From Streptomyces spiroverticillatus (GTDB taxonomy: Bacteria; Actinomycetota; Actinomycetes; Streptomycetales; Streptomycetaceae), in the NCBI GenBank assembly GCA_014650415.1, contig BMUX01000024.1:27720-91719 (forward strand): a stretch of 64,000 nucleotides of DNA, in the 5' to 3' direction. How positions within the stretch are numbered: position 1 is the stretch's first letter; each line of letters begins with the position of its first letter. A program made the translations under genes and the position numbers. Shown here in pieces: positions 55,790 to 63,894 of the stretch. The notes under the pieces are model-generated. The model saw only the letters and a program-made list of their open reading frames with translations. It did not search any database and was not told the origin of the DNA.

Positions 55790-56146
55790 ATGTCTCTTGC
55801 CCATCGCACCACGGTCCTTGCCCTTGTCGCGGCCTGTGCCGTACTCGCTCCCGCCACCGCCGGCCATGCCACCGCACAACCGCAACCGCCGAGCCCGGCG
55901 CGCATCGTGATCGAGAACTTCGGTTTCACTCCCGCCGTGCTGAAGGTCAGCCCGGGTCAGAAGGTCACCGTCGTGAACCGCGACGACGCTCCGCACACCG
56001 TCACCGCCGACGGACCCGCCACCTTCAACACGGGGACCATCACCGCCGGCGGCACCAAGACGTTCACCGCTCCCTTGCGCCACGGCAGTCACCCGTATTT
56101 CTGCAACATCCACCAGTTCATGGCGGGACGCCTCGATGTCCGCTGA
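55790..56146 (+). CDS. Secreted cupredoxin (type I copper protein)
   Basis: 118 residues with a signal peptide (RTTVLALVAACAVLAPATAG). The copper ligands are all present: His in DDAPHT, then Cys, His and Met in YFCNIHQFM. Plastocyanin/amicyanin-like electron carrier outside the membrane. GAGGAAG before ATG 55790. Its end overlaps the DoxX gene by 11 bp. Possible partner of the ferritin-like or molybdoenzyme proteins nearby. Confidence 0.9.
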   Translation: MSLAHRTTVLALVAACAVLAPATAGHATAQPQPPSPARIVIENFGFTPAVLKVSPGQKVTVVNRDDAPHTVTADGPATFNTGTITAGGTKTFTAPLRHGSHPYFCNIHQFMAGRLDVR

Positions 56147-56555
56147 GTACAGGCCAGACCTCATGGCACCCGCAGATCGCTGCGGGCCGGGCCAAGGCGA
56201 GGCACGTGTCCTGGGGCTCTTTCGTATCGTCGTCGCAGGACTCTTCGCCAGCCACGGCGTTGCCAGTCTGTTCGGCGTGCTGGGGCGCGACGCCGTACCG
56301 GTGAGGACCTGGCCCTACGGGTGGGCAGCGCTGATCGAGCTCGTCGGCGGGGTGCTCGTCGCGCTGGGGCTGTTCCTCCGCCCCGCGGCCTTGCTGTGTT
56401 CCGGGGCAATGGCCTTCGCCTACTTCACCGAACACCAGCCGCGAGGACTGCTGCCCCTGCAGAACGACGGCGAACCCGCTGCCCTCTTCTGCTGGTCCTT
56501 CCTCGTTCTGGCCACCCTGGCACCCCGAGCCCTGTCCCTACTCCCCCACCGGTAG
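56136..56555 (+). CDS. DoxX-family membrane protein
   Basis: 139 residues with four predicted membrane helices: LGLFRIVVAGLFASHGVASL, WAALIELVGGVLVALGLFL, AALLCSGAMAFAYFTEHQPR, ALFCWSFLVLATLA. The pattern RxxxGxxxxxHG...EL.GG..L..G is typical of DoxX. Family members sit with redox or thiol stress systems. The start lies within the cupredoxin gene. Confidence 0.85.
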   Translation: MSAEYRPDLMAPADRCGPGQGEARVLGLFRIVVAGLFASHGVASLFGVLGRDAVPVRTWPYGWAALIELVGGVLVALGLFLRPAALLCSGAMAFAYFTEHQPRGLLPLQNDGEPAALFCWSFLVLATLAPRALSLLPHR

Positions 56556-56623
56556 ACCTGCGACCGATTCCCCCCTCGTCGCCTGTCCGCGCATCCCGCC
56601 CTCGTCGAAGAAAGGGCTCGACC

Positions 56624-56896
56624 ATGCTGCGTCAGCTCGGTGCCACCGAAATCCTCATCATCATCGCCGTCGCTCTGCTGCTGTTCGGCGCCAGAAGACT
56701 CCCGGACATGGCACGTTCACTCGGGAAGTCCGCCCGCATCCTCAAGAACGAGGCCCACACCTTGAAGACCCACAATCCCCCCGAGGCACATGCGACGCAC
56801 AGGGGTGCGTCACCGGAAGACTCCGGTGACGCACCCTCGAGCCGCAACGCGCCGAACGGTTCGGATGCGCAGTCAATCGCATCCGCCAGCCGCTGA
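56624..56896 (+). CDS. tatA: Twin-arginine translocase subunit TatA/E-like
   Basis: 90 residues. N-terminal membrane helix (GATEILIIIAVALLLFGARR), hinge FGARRLPDMARSLGKSARIL and amphipathic helix to about residue 47: the TatA core. The remaining tail (HATHRGASPEDSGDAPSS...) is disordered. TatB/TatC are not in the window, so this is an extra TatA paralogue. Its neighbours include Tat-type substrates (54834, 51641). A strong hairpin lies inside the tail-coding part. Confidence 0.88.
   Translation: MLRQLGATEILIIIAVALLLFGARRLPDMARSLGKSARILKNEAHTLKTHNPPEAHATHRGASPEDSGDAPSSRNAPNGSDAQSIASASR
56803..56836 (+). terminator. Perfect hairpin embedded in the tatA-like 3' coding region
   Basis: A 15-bp perfect stem (56803-56817 with 56822-56836, GGGTGCGTCACCGGA arm) with AGAC loop. 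It lies 60-93 bp before the tatA stop codon and within the frame. It would act as a terminator or 3'-end stabiliser. Confidence 0.7.
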
Positions 56897-56968
56897 GCCC
56901 GCAACCACGCGTCAGCGACGGGCCTGCCGCAGTGACGCGCGAACTGCCTCGTGCTCTCGGAGTGTCTG

Positions 56969-57688
56969 TCAGCGGACGGCGATGAGTGAGGCGTAGACGA
57001 CCACGTTGTCGCTGTAGCGGTGGGTCGTGCGGGAGTAGTCGCCCCCGCAGGTGATGAGGCGCAGTCCCGCATGGTCCAGGTTCTTGTAGACCTCCACGGT
57101 GGGGAACTTGTCCTTGGGGTAGCGGGCGGTGCGCTCGACAGCGAAGACGGCGGTACGTCCGTCTGCGCGGGTTATTTCGATGCGCTGGTCCTTCTTGAGT
57201 GCTCCCAGGCGCAGGAACACGGCGGGTTCGTCGTTCCAGGTGACGTGGCCCGCGATGACCGCCGGGCCCTTCTCACCGGGTGACGGGCCGGGGGTGAACC
57301 AGCCTGCCTTGTCGGGGTCGCGCGGTGTCTGCATCGCCCTGCGCGCGTCCAGCCCCAGCCGTTCCAGGGTCGAGCGGACGGCCAGCGCCGGAATGGAGAG
57401 GAGCTTCGGCGGCGACGGGGGGAGAACGGTGTCGTTGGCGGACGGGGTCGTGGAGGGGTGGTGGGAATGCCCGGACGGCGGCGCACTGCCTGCTGTCGTC
57501 GAGGTCGCCGGTGCGGCTTGCGGCGGCCCGGGTTCCTGGCGGGCCACACCGACGACCAGGATTGTCCCGGCGGCCACAGTGAGGGCGGCCGAGGCGGCGA
57601 GCAGCGCCCGCCGACGGCGATTCGTACCAGCGCTGTCGGCGGCGAGGTGCTGCCAGGTCTTCTCCGCCCGGGACGGTGTTCCGGTCAT
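56969..57688 (-). CDS. Class F sortase
   Basis: 239 residues. Membrane anchor near residues 27-48 (RRALLAASAALTVAAGTILV), a Pro/Ser/His-rich linker, then the sortase domain: LSIPALAVRSTLERLGLD, PAVIAGHVTW (His), LRLITCGGDYS (Cys), HRYSDNVVVYASL (Arg). Class F, like the gene at 29254. It lies 13 bp after the CHRD-protein gene on the same strand, so both are one transcript and the CHRD protein is the presumed substrate. Confidence 0.88.
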   Translation of the reverse strand: MTGTPSRAEKTWQHLAADSAGTNRRRRALLAASAALTVAAGTILVVGVARQEPGPPQAAPATSTTAGSAPPSGHSHHPSTTPSANDTVLPPSPPKLLSIPALAVRSTLERLGLDARRAMQTPRDPDKAGWFTPGPSPGEKGPAVIAGHVTWNDEPAVFLRLGALKKDQRIEITRADGRTAVFAVERTARYPKDKFPTVEVYKNLDHAGLRLITCGGDYSRTTHRYSDNVVVYASLIAVR

Positions 57689-57701
57689 GACCGGCCCCGA
57701 C

Positions 57702-58484
57702 TCAACGGGTCTGGGCGGTGTGACGCCGGCGTGCCACGGCGAACGTTCCTGCCGCTCCGGCGAGACCTGCGCCGCCGAGCAGGAGCAGGGCGGGTGATTC
57801 GATGCCGCTGGTGGTACCCGTACCGGTTTCGACCCCTCCGACGGGGACGGAGCCGACGGCCGCGCCCTCGATCATGCCGCAGCTCGCGGGGGCCGTGGCC
57901 TCCTGCGGCAGCTTGGGGTCGAGTTCGCTCTTGCCCTGGGAGAAGTCGTACTTCTTGTTCTCGTTCGGGTCGATGCCGTGCTGCACGACGTGCAGGTCCT
58001 TGAGGTGATCGGCCGCGGTCTGCGACACCGTGATCGTCCGTTCGTAGGACAGCCGTCCCTGCGCGTCGGCGACCGGCATCCGGTCCACGGCGAGACCACT
58101 GGCCTTGCTGGTGTCGCCCTTGGTGGTGAGCGAGATGTTGATGTCGCCGTAGTCCGGAATGCCCTCGGCGGTGGTGACAAGGCCGTCGCCGTTCTTGTCC
58201 GCCGCGGCGGTGGGGCAGTGGAAGTCGTGCCCGTCGGTGGAGCCGTGCAGGTGCTGCGCGTGCGGAAGGCCGGGGGCCAGGCCGTCGGCCTCGATCTTCA
58301 CGCTGAGCCTGGTGCCGGTCAGCGTCAGCATGACGACACCGCTGGCCCTGCTGTCGTTCAGTTGCTTCAGGCCGACCTGGTAGCTCTGGCCGTCGGCCGC
58401 ACCGGCGGTCCCGGCGAGGCCGAGGACAAGGGCCGCGGGCAGTGCGACAAGTGCGGTGAGGCGGGCGGTGCTTCGGGTGATCAC
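57702..58484 (-). CDS. CHRD-domain surface protein, probable sortase substrate
   Basis: 260 residues from GTG 58484 (GGAGG ~10 nt upstream). Signal peptide to about AGA-A, CHRD-like domain (QLNDSRASGVVMLTLTGTRL, PHAQHLHGSTDGHDFHC) with His residues, an EF-like DKNGDGLVT loop, then a tail with VETGTGTTSG, a hydrophobic helix (ALLLLGGAGLAGAAGTFAVA) and RRRH. The tail parallels that of the 28689 protein. Confidence 0.82.
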   Translation of the reverse strand: MITRSTARLTALVALPAALVLGLAGTAGAADGQSYQVGLKQLNDSRASGVVMLTLTGTRLSVKIEADGLAPGLPHAQHLHGSTDGHDFHCPTAAADKNGDGLVTTAEGIPDYGDINISLTTKGDTSKASGLAVDRMPVADAQGRLSYERTITVSQTAADHLKDLHVVQHGIDPNENKKYDFSQGKSELDPKLPQEATAPASCGMIEGAAVGSVPVGGVETGTGTTSGIESPALLLLGGAGLAGAAGTFAVARRRHTAQTR

Positions 58485-58840
58485 GATCGTTCGACCTCCA
58501 ACAAGAAGGGAACCGTCCGGCGGAAGGCGCTCGGGCGGGCTGAACGTGGTTCACCGGTTTCGCCGTCCAGGGACCAGGGGTACGAAGACCGATCTGATGT
58601 GTGATTCGAAGCCGTACGGCACGCGGATGGGTCCCGATCCGCTCTTGTCGGCATGCGGACCATCCCCCAAGGACCAGGACGGCGCTGCACGCACCGTGCC
58701 GGGTTGATCTGTATGTCGGCCCGTTCCGGCACCGCGGTAGCGATATCACCGTCGAGAGCGGCAGCGAACGTGCCGCCCCCGATGGCACCACCCGAAAGGG
58801 CACTGGCGTTCCAGTCGATCTGGCCGAACTCGCGTCTCCA

Positions 58841-59494
58841 CCAGGAGACGAAGGCAATCAGGTCGGCACCGGCACTCTGATCGCCACGGAAGGCCATCCC
58901 TTTTGGGTTCCCGAGCTCGGCAAGTGGCCCGATGCGGGCGACCTTCAGCCGGGCCAATGGCTGTGGACGAGCGCTGGCACTTGGGTACAGATCACCGTGG
59001 TGGAGAAGTTCGCACAGAACGCCAGTGTGCGAAATCTGACGGTCGCAAATATCCATACGTTTTACGTAGCCGCTGGCATCTCTACCGCTCCGGTCCACAA
59101 CTGCAACGCAAAGAGAGAAGCAGAGGTTCCCATCCCCGATTGGGCAACCACCGATGAGGTGAAGCAGTTCGCTGCATACGTCGATGCTGTGAACGATGCC
59201 ATCAAGCGCGGGCAGATGTCCTCTGCGGGTCGCGTATCAGCTGCCGGTAGCATCCGCCGTCAGGCAGCTCGCGAAGCAGCAGCTGAGCGGATCCGGGCGA
59301 AAGACGCTGGCAGCCCATACTCAGGCGTTGCCGGGCACGCCCCCGATGCAATGTGGTTGGGTCACGGAAAGCCGCCGAACTGGATCGACATGACCAAGCG
59401 TGTCAATAGCAGCCTTTCGGGCCAGGGACAGCGTTGTGCCATAGGCTGCAAGGCCAAGAAATTCGTACTAGTGGTCAACAGGAGTGCGCCATGA
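58841..59494 (+). pseudogene. Rhs-type polymorphic toxin C-terminus (HINT plus toxin domain), N-terminus lost
   Basis: Pretoxin HINT domain: ATEGHPFWVPELGKW, DLQPGQWLWTSAGTWVQIT, VRNLTVANIHTFYVAAG and the processing junction APVHNCN. The ~125-residue toxin follows, containing GVAGHAPDAMWLGHGKPPNW and MTKRVNSSLSGQ, with two late Cys. His-rich nuclease-like motif, family not certain. The Rhs repeats and export region that should precede it are absent; similarity starts near 58841. The stop overlaps a downstream ATG (ATGA), as toxin-immunity pairs do. Confidence 0.75.
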
Positions 59495-59541
59495 CGGATT
59501 GGACGGCACTTTCAGAGTGCGTGCCGGCGGGTGGGAGGTGA
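59491..59541 (+). pseudogene. Clipped immunity-gene start
   Basis: ATG 59491 overlaps the toxin stop by 4 bp, with CAGGAG upstream, and opens a frame of only 16 codons (MTDWTALSECVPAGGR). This is the expected place of the immunity gene; the rest seems lost at the junction with the sigma-factor gene end. Confidence 0.45.
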
Positions 59542-59547
59542 TTCCGG

Positions 59548-60537
59548 TCAGGCACGAGTACCGGTGAGGGAAACCTTGTCCAAGTGGGCCGGCAAGCCGA
59601 AGAGCGGGAATAGGCGCTCGGTGTCACGGAAGGCCGTGATACCGGTGATCCGGTCGCCAGAAAACTCGACGACCTGCAGCGCCCAGGGAAGGTAGCCGGT
59701 GCCGTCCGGGTGGGGTCGGTACTGCCCGAAGGCGGGGGAGCCGTTCGCCGCAGTCGGGACCAGACGCGAGCCACGGCAGCCGATCGCGGGGCCATTGAGC
59801 CACGCCTGGATGTCGGGCACACCGCGCATCCATTTCGCGTACGGGGGCAGGCACAGCGTGGCGTCGACGTGGAGAAGCATGTTCAGCTCCTCCATGTCGT
59901 AGCAGGAGAAGGCCTTGGCGTAGCGCTCGGCCAGCAGTTGACGGATTCCGTCGTCGCACGGCCGGACGGCCGGCACGTCCGTTGTCCGGCGGCGGTCGGC
60001 AAGCGTGGCGCGGGCCCGCTGCAGGGCGCTGTTGGCCGACGCGACGGTGGAGCCGTGCAAGTCGGCGACCTCACGAGCCGAAAAGCCCAGCACGTCCCGC
60101 AGAATCAGTGTGGCCCGCTGCCTGGGCGGCAGGTGCTGCAGCGTGGCGACGAACGCCAGCCGCACGGACTCGCGCGACGCCGCGGAAGCCTCCGGATCAC
60201 CGCCAGGGCAGGGCCCCACCCACAGGGCGGCATCCTCCGGCGGTGCAGGAGACGAGCTGCCCTCGCTCGGGCCGGACAGATCCATCGGCAGCGCCCGCCG
60301 CTTGCCCGAGGCAATGGCATCCAGACAGACGTTGGTGGCGATGCGGTACACCCACGTCCTCAGCGCAGACCGGCCCTCGAAGTGATCGAGGCTCCGCCAT
60401 GCCCGGACCAGCGTCTCCTGTACGGCGTCCTCGGCCTCGGCGTACGAGCCCAACATCCGGTAGCAGTACCCGGTCAGCTCCCCCCGGAACTCCTCAAACT
60501 GCTCCACCGCTGCGCCCGCCGCCGAGACGTCCCCCAC
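59548..60537 (-). CDS. ECF sigma factor with C-terminal SnoaL-like domain (SigX5/TIGR02960 type)
   Basis: 329 residues from GTG 60537 (AAGGAG 7-8 nt upstream). Region 2: YCYRMLGSYAEAEDAVQETL, VRAWRSLDHFEGRSALRTWV. Region 4: LPPRQRATLILRDVLGFSA, TVASANSALQRARATL. A ~130-residue C-terminal NTF2/SnoaL-like domain follows (LLAERYAKAFSCYDMEELNM, LLHVDATLCLPPY). Such sigma factors lack a classical anti-sigma; the extra domain modulates activity. No anti-sigma gene is adjacent. Confidence 0.92.
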   Translation of the reverse strand: MGDVSAAGAAVEQFEEFRGELTGYCYRMLGSYAEAEDAVQETLVRAWRSLDHFEGRSALRTWVYRIATNVCLDAIASGKRRALPMDLSGPSEGSSSPAPPEDAALWVGPCPGGDPEASAASRESVRLAFVATLQHLPPRQRATLILRDVLGFSAREVADLHGSTVASANSALQRARATLADRRRTTDVPAVRPCDDGIRQLLAERYAKAFSCYDMEELNMLLHVDATLCLPPYAKWMRGVPDIQAWLNGPAIGCRGSRLVPTAANGSPAFGQYRPHPDGTGYLPWALQVVEFSGDRITGITAFRDTERLFPLFGLPAHLDKVSLTGTRA

Positions 60538-60893
60538 ACCGCACTCCTTAAGGCAGAAAGTTCCAGGTCACTGGCCTCAGGCACCACTGTAGGGCCGGGT
60601 TGGAACGAGATGATCAGGGGCCCTGACTGGGAAGCTGAGCGCCGTAGCTGGCCAGAGGGGCCAGCTACGGCGCTCGGTCACAGGAGCTGATCGAGGTCGC
60701 CGCCGAACCCGGCCCCGCCGCGGAACAGCATGTTCGCGAGGCTGGCTGATCACGCAGATCGTGGCGCTCGCCCGCGACGCCGGCCGCCTGCATCATCGAC
60801 CGCGGCCAAGTCCTGCGCGCCGACATCACCGCAGCGGGCGCGACATGCGCCGCACTCGCCCGTGCGCGCGCTGACGGCCAACGCCTGGTCGGC
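60538..60893. other. Intergenic, sigma-factor promoter side
   Basis: 356 bp; sequence near 60590-60660 is expected to hold the sigma-factor promoter. No gene recognised. Confidence 0.4.
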
Positions 60894-61352
60894 TCAGGGT
60901 GCGGGCGACGGCCAGATCTGCAGGAAGTAGTGCTCACCGGATTCCTCGTCGGGGCCGGTGGTATCAAGGGCTTCCGCACGTACGCGGCCACGGTTGTGGA
61001 GGCGTAGGTGGTACGGGCCCGGGCCCCGAGGCGTGAGGTTGGGGAGATCTTCGAGGGGGCCCTCCTCGTAGCCATGGACGAGGAGCGTACCGGTGGTGGA
61101 GGTCAGCGTGGCCTCGGTGATGTGTTCCCAGTCGCCCGGGGCGGGGCCGGGGTCGGTGTCGGCCGACTGGACGCTGAGATGGATGTTGCCGGTATGCAGT
61201 CCGGTCACCACGAGCGCCGCGTCGTCCGCGACGGCCAGGATTTCGTCGTGGGCGGCGTCGGGCGTGGGGGTGAGGCCGATGCCGAGGTCGGGGTCGGCGA
61301 GGTAGAACTGCCGGTACTCCACCCACACTTCGACGGGCCCGGTGGCGCTCAC
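60894..61352 (-). CDS. Possible ComJ/Nin-like nuclease inhibitor (immunity), paralogue of the 47612 gene
   Basis: 152 residues from GTG 61352. Starts VEVWVEYRQFYLADPD, resembling the YHQFTV start of B. subtilis ComJ (the NucA inhibitor Nin), then DAALVVTGLHTGNIHLSVQS, GPGPYHLRLHNRGR and the end EHYFLQIWP. Acidic. Its start overlaps by 4 bp (GTGA) the end of a NucA/NucB nuclease remnant, so it was translated together with that nuclease: the position of an inhibitor. The family assignment is by eye; the coupling is direct. Confidence 0.65.
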   Translation of the reverse strand: MSATGPVEVWVEYRQFYLADPDLGIGLTPTPDAAHDEILAVADDAALVVTGLHTGNIHLSVQSADTDPGPAPGDWEHITEATLTSTTGTLLVHGYEEGPLEDLPNLTPRGPGPYHLRLHNRGRVRAEALDTTGPDEESGEHYFLQIWPSPAP

Positions 61353-61745
61353 GTGACGTCCACCCAGAACGCGTCACCGTCCAGGATCCGGTGGTCCTTG
61401 TACGCCTTGAGGAGGTACTGGGAGCCGCCCGCGGCGCTGTTGTGCTGCGCGGTGATCATGCGGCGGCTGAAGGTGCCGGTGGCGCCGCCTTCCTTGGTGG
61501 AGGCGAAGGGGTACTCGTCGCAGCTCTGCCCCGGGGGGCGGGTCAGCTTGGACGGGCAGGCGGCGCCGCGGTTCTTGGCGCATCGGCCCGGTGGGCGGAC
61601 CGGAGGCGGGGCACCGGGCGAGGGTGACCACCGCGCCGACAGGGCCGCACGATCGCGTGAGAGCGCGAGACTGCCAAGAGGGCCGTGGGCCTGCCCGGCC
61701 GGGCCCCAGAAGCTCTGCGGCCCGGCCGTGACGAGGCCGCTGTCA
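61349..61745 (-). pseudogene. NucA/NucB-type secreted deoxyribonuclease C-terminus
   Basis: The frame ends with RGAACPSKLTRPPGQSCDEY-PFAST, then EGGATGTFSRRMITAQHNSA, SQYLLKAYKDHRILDGDAFWV: the CDEYPFAST and GDAFWV signatures of the NucA/NucB family. The stretch before it is Pro/Arg-rich, and no ATG or GTG start or signal peptide is in frame; it runs into the end of the 61743 gene. So the N-terminus, or the carrier protein of which this was the toxin tip, is lost. Confidence 0.7.
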
Positions 61746-62270
61746 GCACTGATCGGGCTTGGGCGGAACCGCCCTGCTGCGGAGATACTGCGCCCAGGCC
61801 GCGGTCGCCGTCTTGGGGCTCGGAGCGGCTTCCGCGTAGAGGGCGTAGCCGTCGCCGTAGCTGCCGCCCAGGTAGAAGCCGACGATGTACTGGTGGCCGG
61901 GGAGGAGCAGGTCGTAGCGGCTGGTGCCCTCGCCGATGACGTAGGAGCCGTCGGGTTTGGTGTCGACGGACTGGCCGAGGTCGAAGGTGGCGGGGGGCGT
62001 GCCCTTCAGGGTCTTGTCCGTGCGGACGGCGACGGTCTGGACGCCCCCGGGGGTGTCGCGTTCTTCGGCCACGAAGCCCCGCTTGCCGGTCACGGTGACC
62101 AGCGCGACGTTCTGGCTCGCGACGGCCACGTACTCGGGGCGGGAGAGATCCGGAGCGCACAGGGTGTGGGAGGGGGTCTCCTCTTCCCACCAGGTGTAGC
62201 CCGCCCAGCCCCCGGCGGTGAGCGCGCAGACCGCGACGAGGCCGGTGAACAGTGTGAAGGTGTGTCGCAT
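61743..62270 (-). CDS. Membrane-anchored exported hypothetical protein
   Basis: 175 residues. N-terminal anchor (FTLFTGLVAVCALTAGGWAG), then a beta-rich exported domain: VALVTVTGKRGFVAEERDTP, VAVRTDKTLKG and LLLPGHQYIVGFYLGG, like netrin/TIMP-like or OB-fold inhibitors. Two Cys (TLCAPD, final C). Starts 3 bp after the matrixin gene, so the two are co-expressed; a protease-inhibitor or chaperone role is a guess. Confidence 0.7.
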   Translation of the reverse strand: MRHTFTLFTGLVAVCALTAGGWAGYTWWEEETPSHTLCAPDLSRPEYVAVASQNVALVTVTGKRGFVAEERDTPGGVQTVAVRTDKTLKGTPPATFDLGQSVDTKPDGSYVIGEGTSRYDLLLPGHQYIVGFYLGGSYGDGYALYAEAAPSPKTATAAWAQYLRSRAVPPKPDQC

Positions 62271-62273
62271 GGG

Positions 62274-62867
62274 CTATCCCCAGAGCTTTCGGTAGCTGGC
62301 CTTGTCGACCTCGGTGGGGGCCTGGAGCGGGCCGTCGGGCGGCTGCTCCCGCCACATGATGGTCAGCGTTCTATCCGACTTGTGGCACAGCCCCAGTGCG
62401 TGCCCCAGTTCGTGGGTGGCGGTGGACCGCCGGGCGTCCCGGTTGTTGAACGGACGCATCTCGAGCGTCCGCTTGTTGAAGTAGATGATGTCGACGCCGG
62501 GGTAGGCCTTCCATCGGCCCAGGCGGCCGTCCGTGGACGTTTCGTCCCGCCATTCCAGGTCGTTGATGGAAGAGGCGTTGTCCGGGGCGATCTTCACTCT
62601 GCTCAGGGGGCCGGTTTTCTGGTACCACTTGGCCACCGCCCAGCGCAGGGCGTCGTTGTACCCGCTGTCGTCTTCCCAGAGCAGTTCCTTGCCGTCCACG
62701 CTGGAGTCCCCGCGGGTCTCCGTCGGGTCGTCCTTGAGGTCCACGCACGCGGCGACGGGGGCGGCAGCGCGCTGCAGGGCGTGGCCGCCGCCGGCGCCCA
62801 GCACCGTCATGACCACAGCGATGATTCCCACGAAGAGCCGAGGACGGGCAGACAGCAGTAGCGGCAT
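62274..62867 (-). CDS. Secreted matrixin-like metalloprotease (M10)
   Basis: 197 residues. Signal-anchor (LFVGIIAVVMTVLGAGGGHA), then the catalytic core with HELGHALGLCH (three zinc His and catalytic Glu, metzincin spacing) and a Met-turn-like LTIMW. Upstream SINDLEWRD and GVDIIYFNKRTL strands fit the matrixin fold. No propeptide Cys switch is evident. Extracellular peptidase, substrate unknown. Confidence 0.85.
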   Translation of the reverse strand: MPLLLSARPRLFVGIIAVVMTVLGAGGGHALQRAAAPVAACVDLKDDPTETRGDSSVDGKELLWEDDSGYNDALRWAVAKWYQKTGPLSRVKIAPDNASSINDLEWRDETSTDGRLGRWKAYPGVDIIYFNKRTLEMRPFNNRDARRSTATHELGHALGLCHKSDRTLTIMWREQPPDGPLQAPTEVDKASYRKLWG

Positions 62868-63227
62868 ATCCCTCTCAACGAGAGTTACACCGTCCCGTTA
62901 TGCATCACCCCGGGCTGCCGCCGGCTCCTGCGGGCAGGAAGCACGGCGTTCTTCACCGGTCCAGCGGCCAGGAACTGACGACATGCTCCCTGCCGTGAAC
63001 CCGCTCGACCAGAGCGATGGCAGCCCCGGGCCGGGCGTAGAGCCCAACCCACCCGCGGAACGTTGAGCTGCCGGCGTCCGTCAGTCCCTGCCGCAGCCGC
63101 ACGAAACGGACGCTGCCGTGGCTATCTCGGGTACCGAAAAGGCGTCAGGCACGTTGACCGAACCAACTCGCGCGTTCTCGCTGGTCAGTTGGGGTTTCTG
63201 CTAGCTTCCCGGCATGCCCGGTGAACA
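62868..63227. other. Intergenic, no supported gene
   Basis: 360 bp between the protease gene and the IS fragment; contains the promoter of the matrixin operon. Nothing else recognised. Confidence 0.4.
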
Positions 63228-63894
63228 GCGTCCCGGCAGGGATCTACCTGGCAGCAGCTGCCTTCGGCGTCGTTCGAGCCGTCGGGGGAGACGGCTCACC
63301 GGCGGTTCTCCGAGTGGTCGAAGGCCCGTGTGTGGGCCAGACTCCACCGCCTGGTCCTCGACGGACTCGGCGCTCGCGGCGGGCTGGACTGGTCGCGGTG
63401 CGCGATCGACTCGGTGAACATGCGGGCCTTGAAAAGGGGATCTGACAGGTCCGCATCCTGTGGACCGGGGCAGGTACGGATCGAGGATCTACCTAATCAC
63501 GGAACGGTCCGGTCTGCCCATCTCTGTCGGCATCTCCGCAGCTAACCTGCACGACAGCCGGGCCTTGATCCCGCTCGTGAAGGGCATCCCGCCGATCCGC
63601 TCGCGCCGCGGTCGGCGGCGGCGCAAGCCCGGCAAACTCCATGCCGACAAGGGCTACGACTATGCCCACCTGCGGCGATGGTTACGCGGCCGGGGCATCG
63701 CCCACCGCATCGCCCACAAGGGGGTCGAGTCCTCACAGCGTCTGGGCCGCCATCGCTGGACCGTCGAACGCACGATGGCCTGGCTCGCCGGCTGCCGCCG
63801 GCTCCACCGCCGCTACGAACGCAAAGCCGACCACTTACTCGCCTTCACCAGCATCGCCTGCACCCTCATCTGCTACCGCAGACTAGCCAAATGA
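63228..63894 (+). mobile_element. IS5-family transposase, frameshifted and N-truncated
   Basis: The first frame gives TAHRRFSEWSKARVWARLHR and CAIDSVNMRALKRGS; the second (from about 63460) gives VDRGRYGSRIYLITERSGLP, GISAANLHDSRAL, KLHADKGYDYAHLRRWLRGR and WTVERTMAWLAGCRRLHRRY. DDE residues lie in AIDS, ADKG and VERT. The frame break is at about 63440-63460 (CTTGAAAAGGGGATCTGAC). Two in-frame TTA codons, rare in such genomes. The N-terminal ~60 residues are missing. Confidence 0.82.

Noticed and set aside
63440..63460. AAAAGGGG considered as a programmed frameshift site in the IS5 transposase
   Set aside because: The required shift is +1/-2, which a simple -1 slip on the A run does not give; the -1 frame hits TGA at once. 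A small deletion is simpler.
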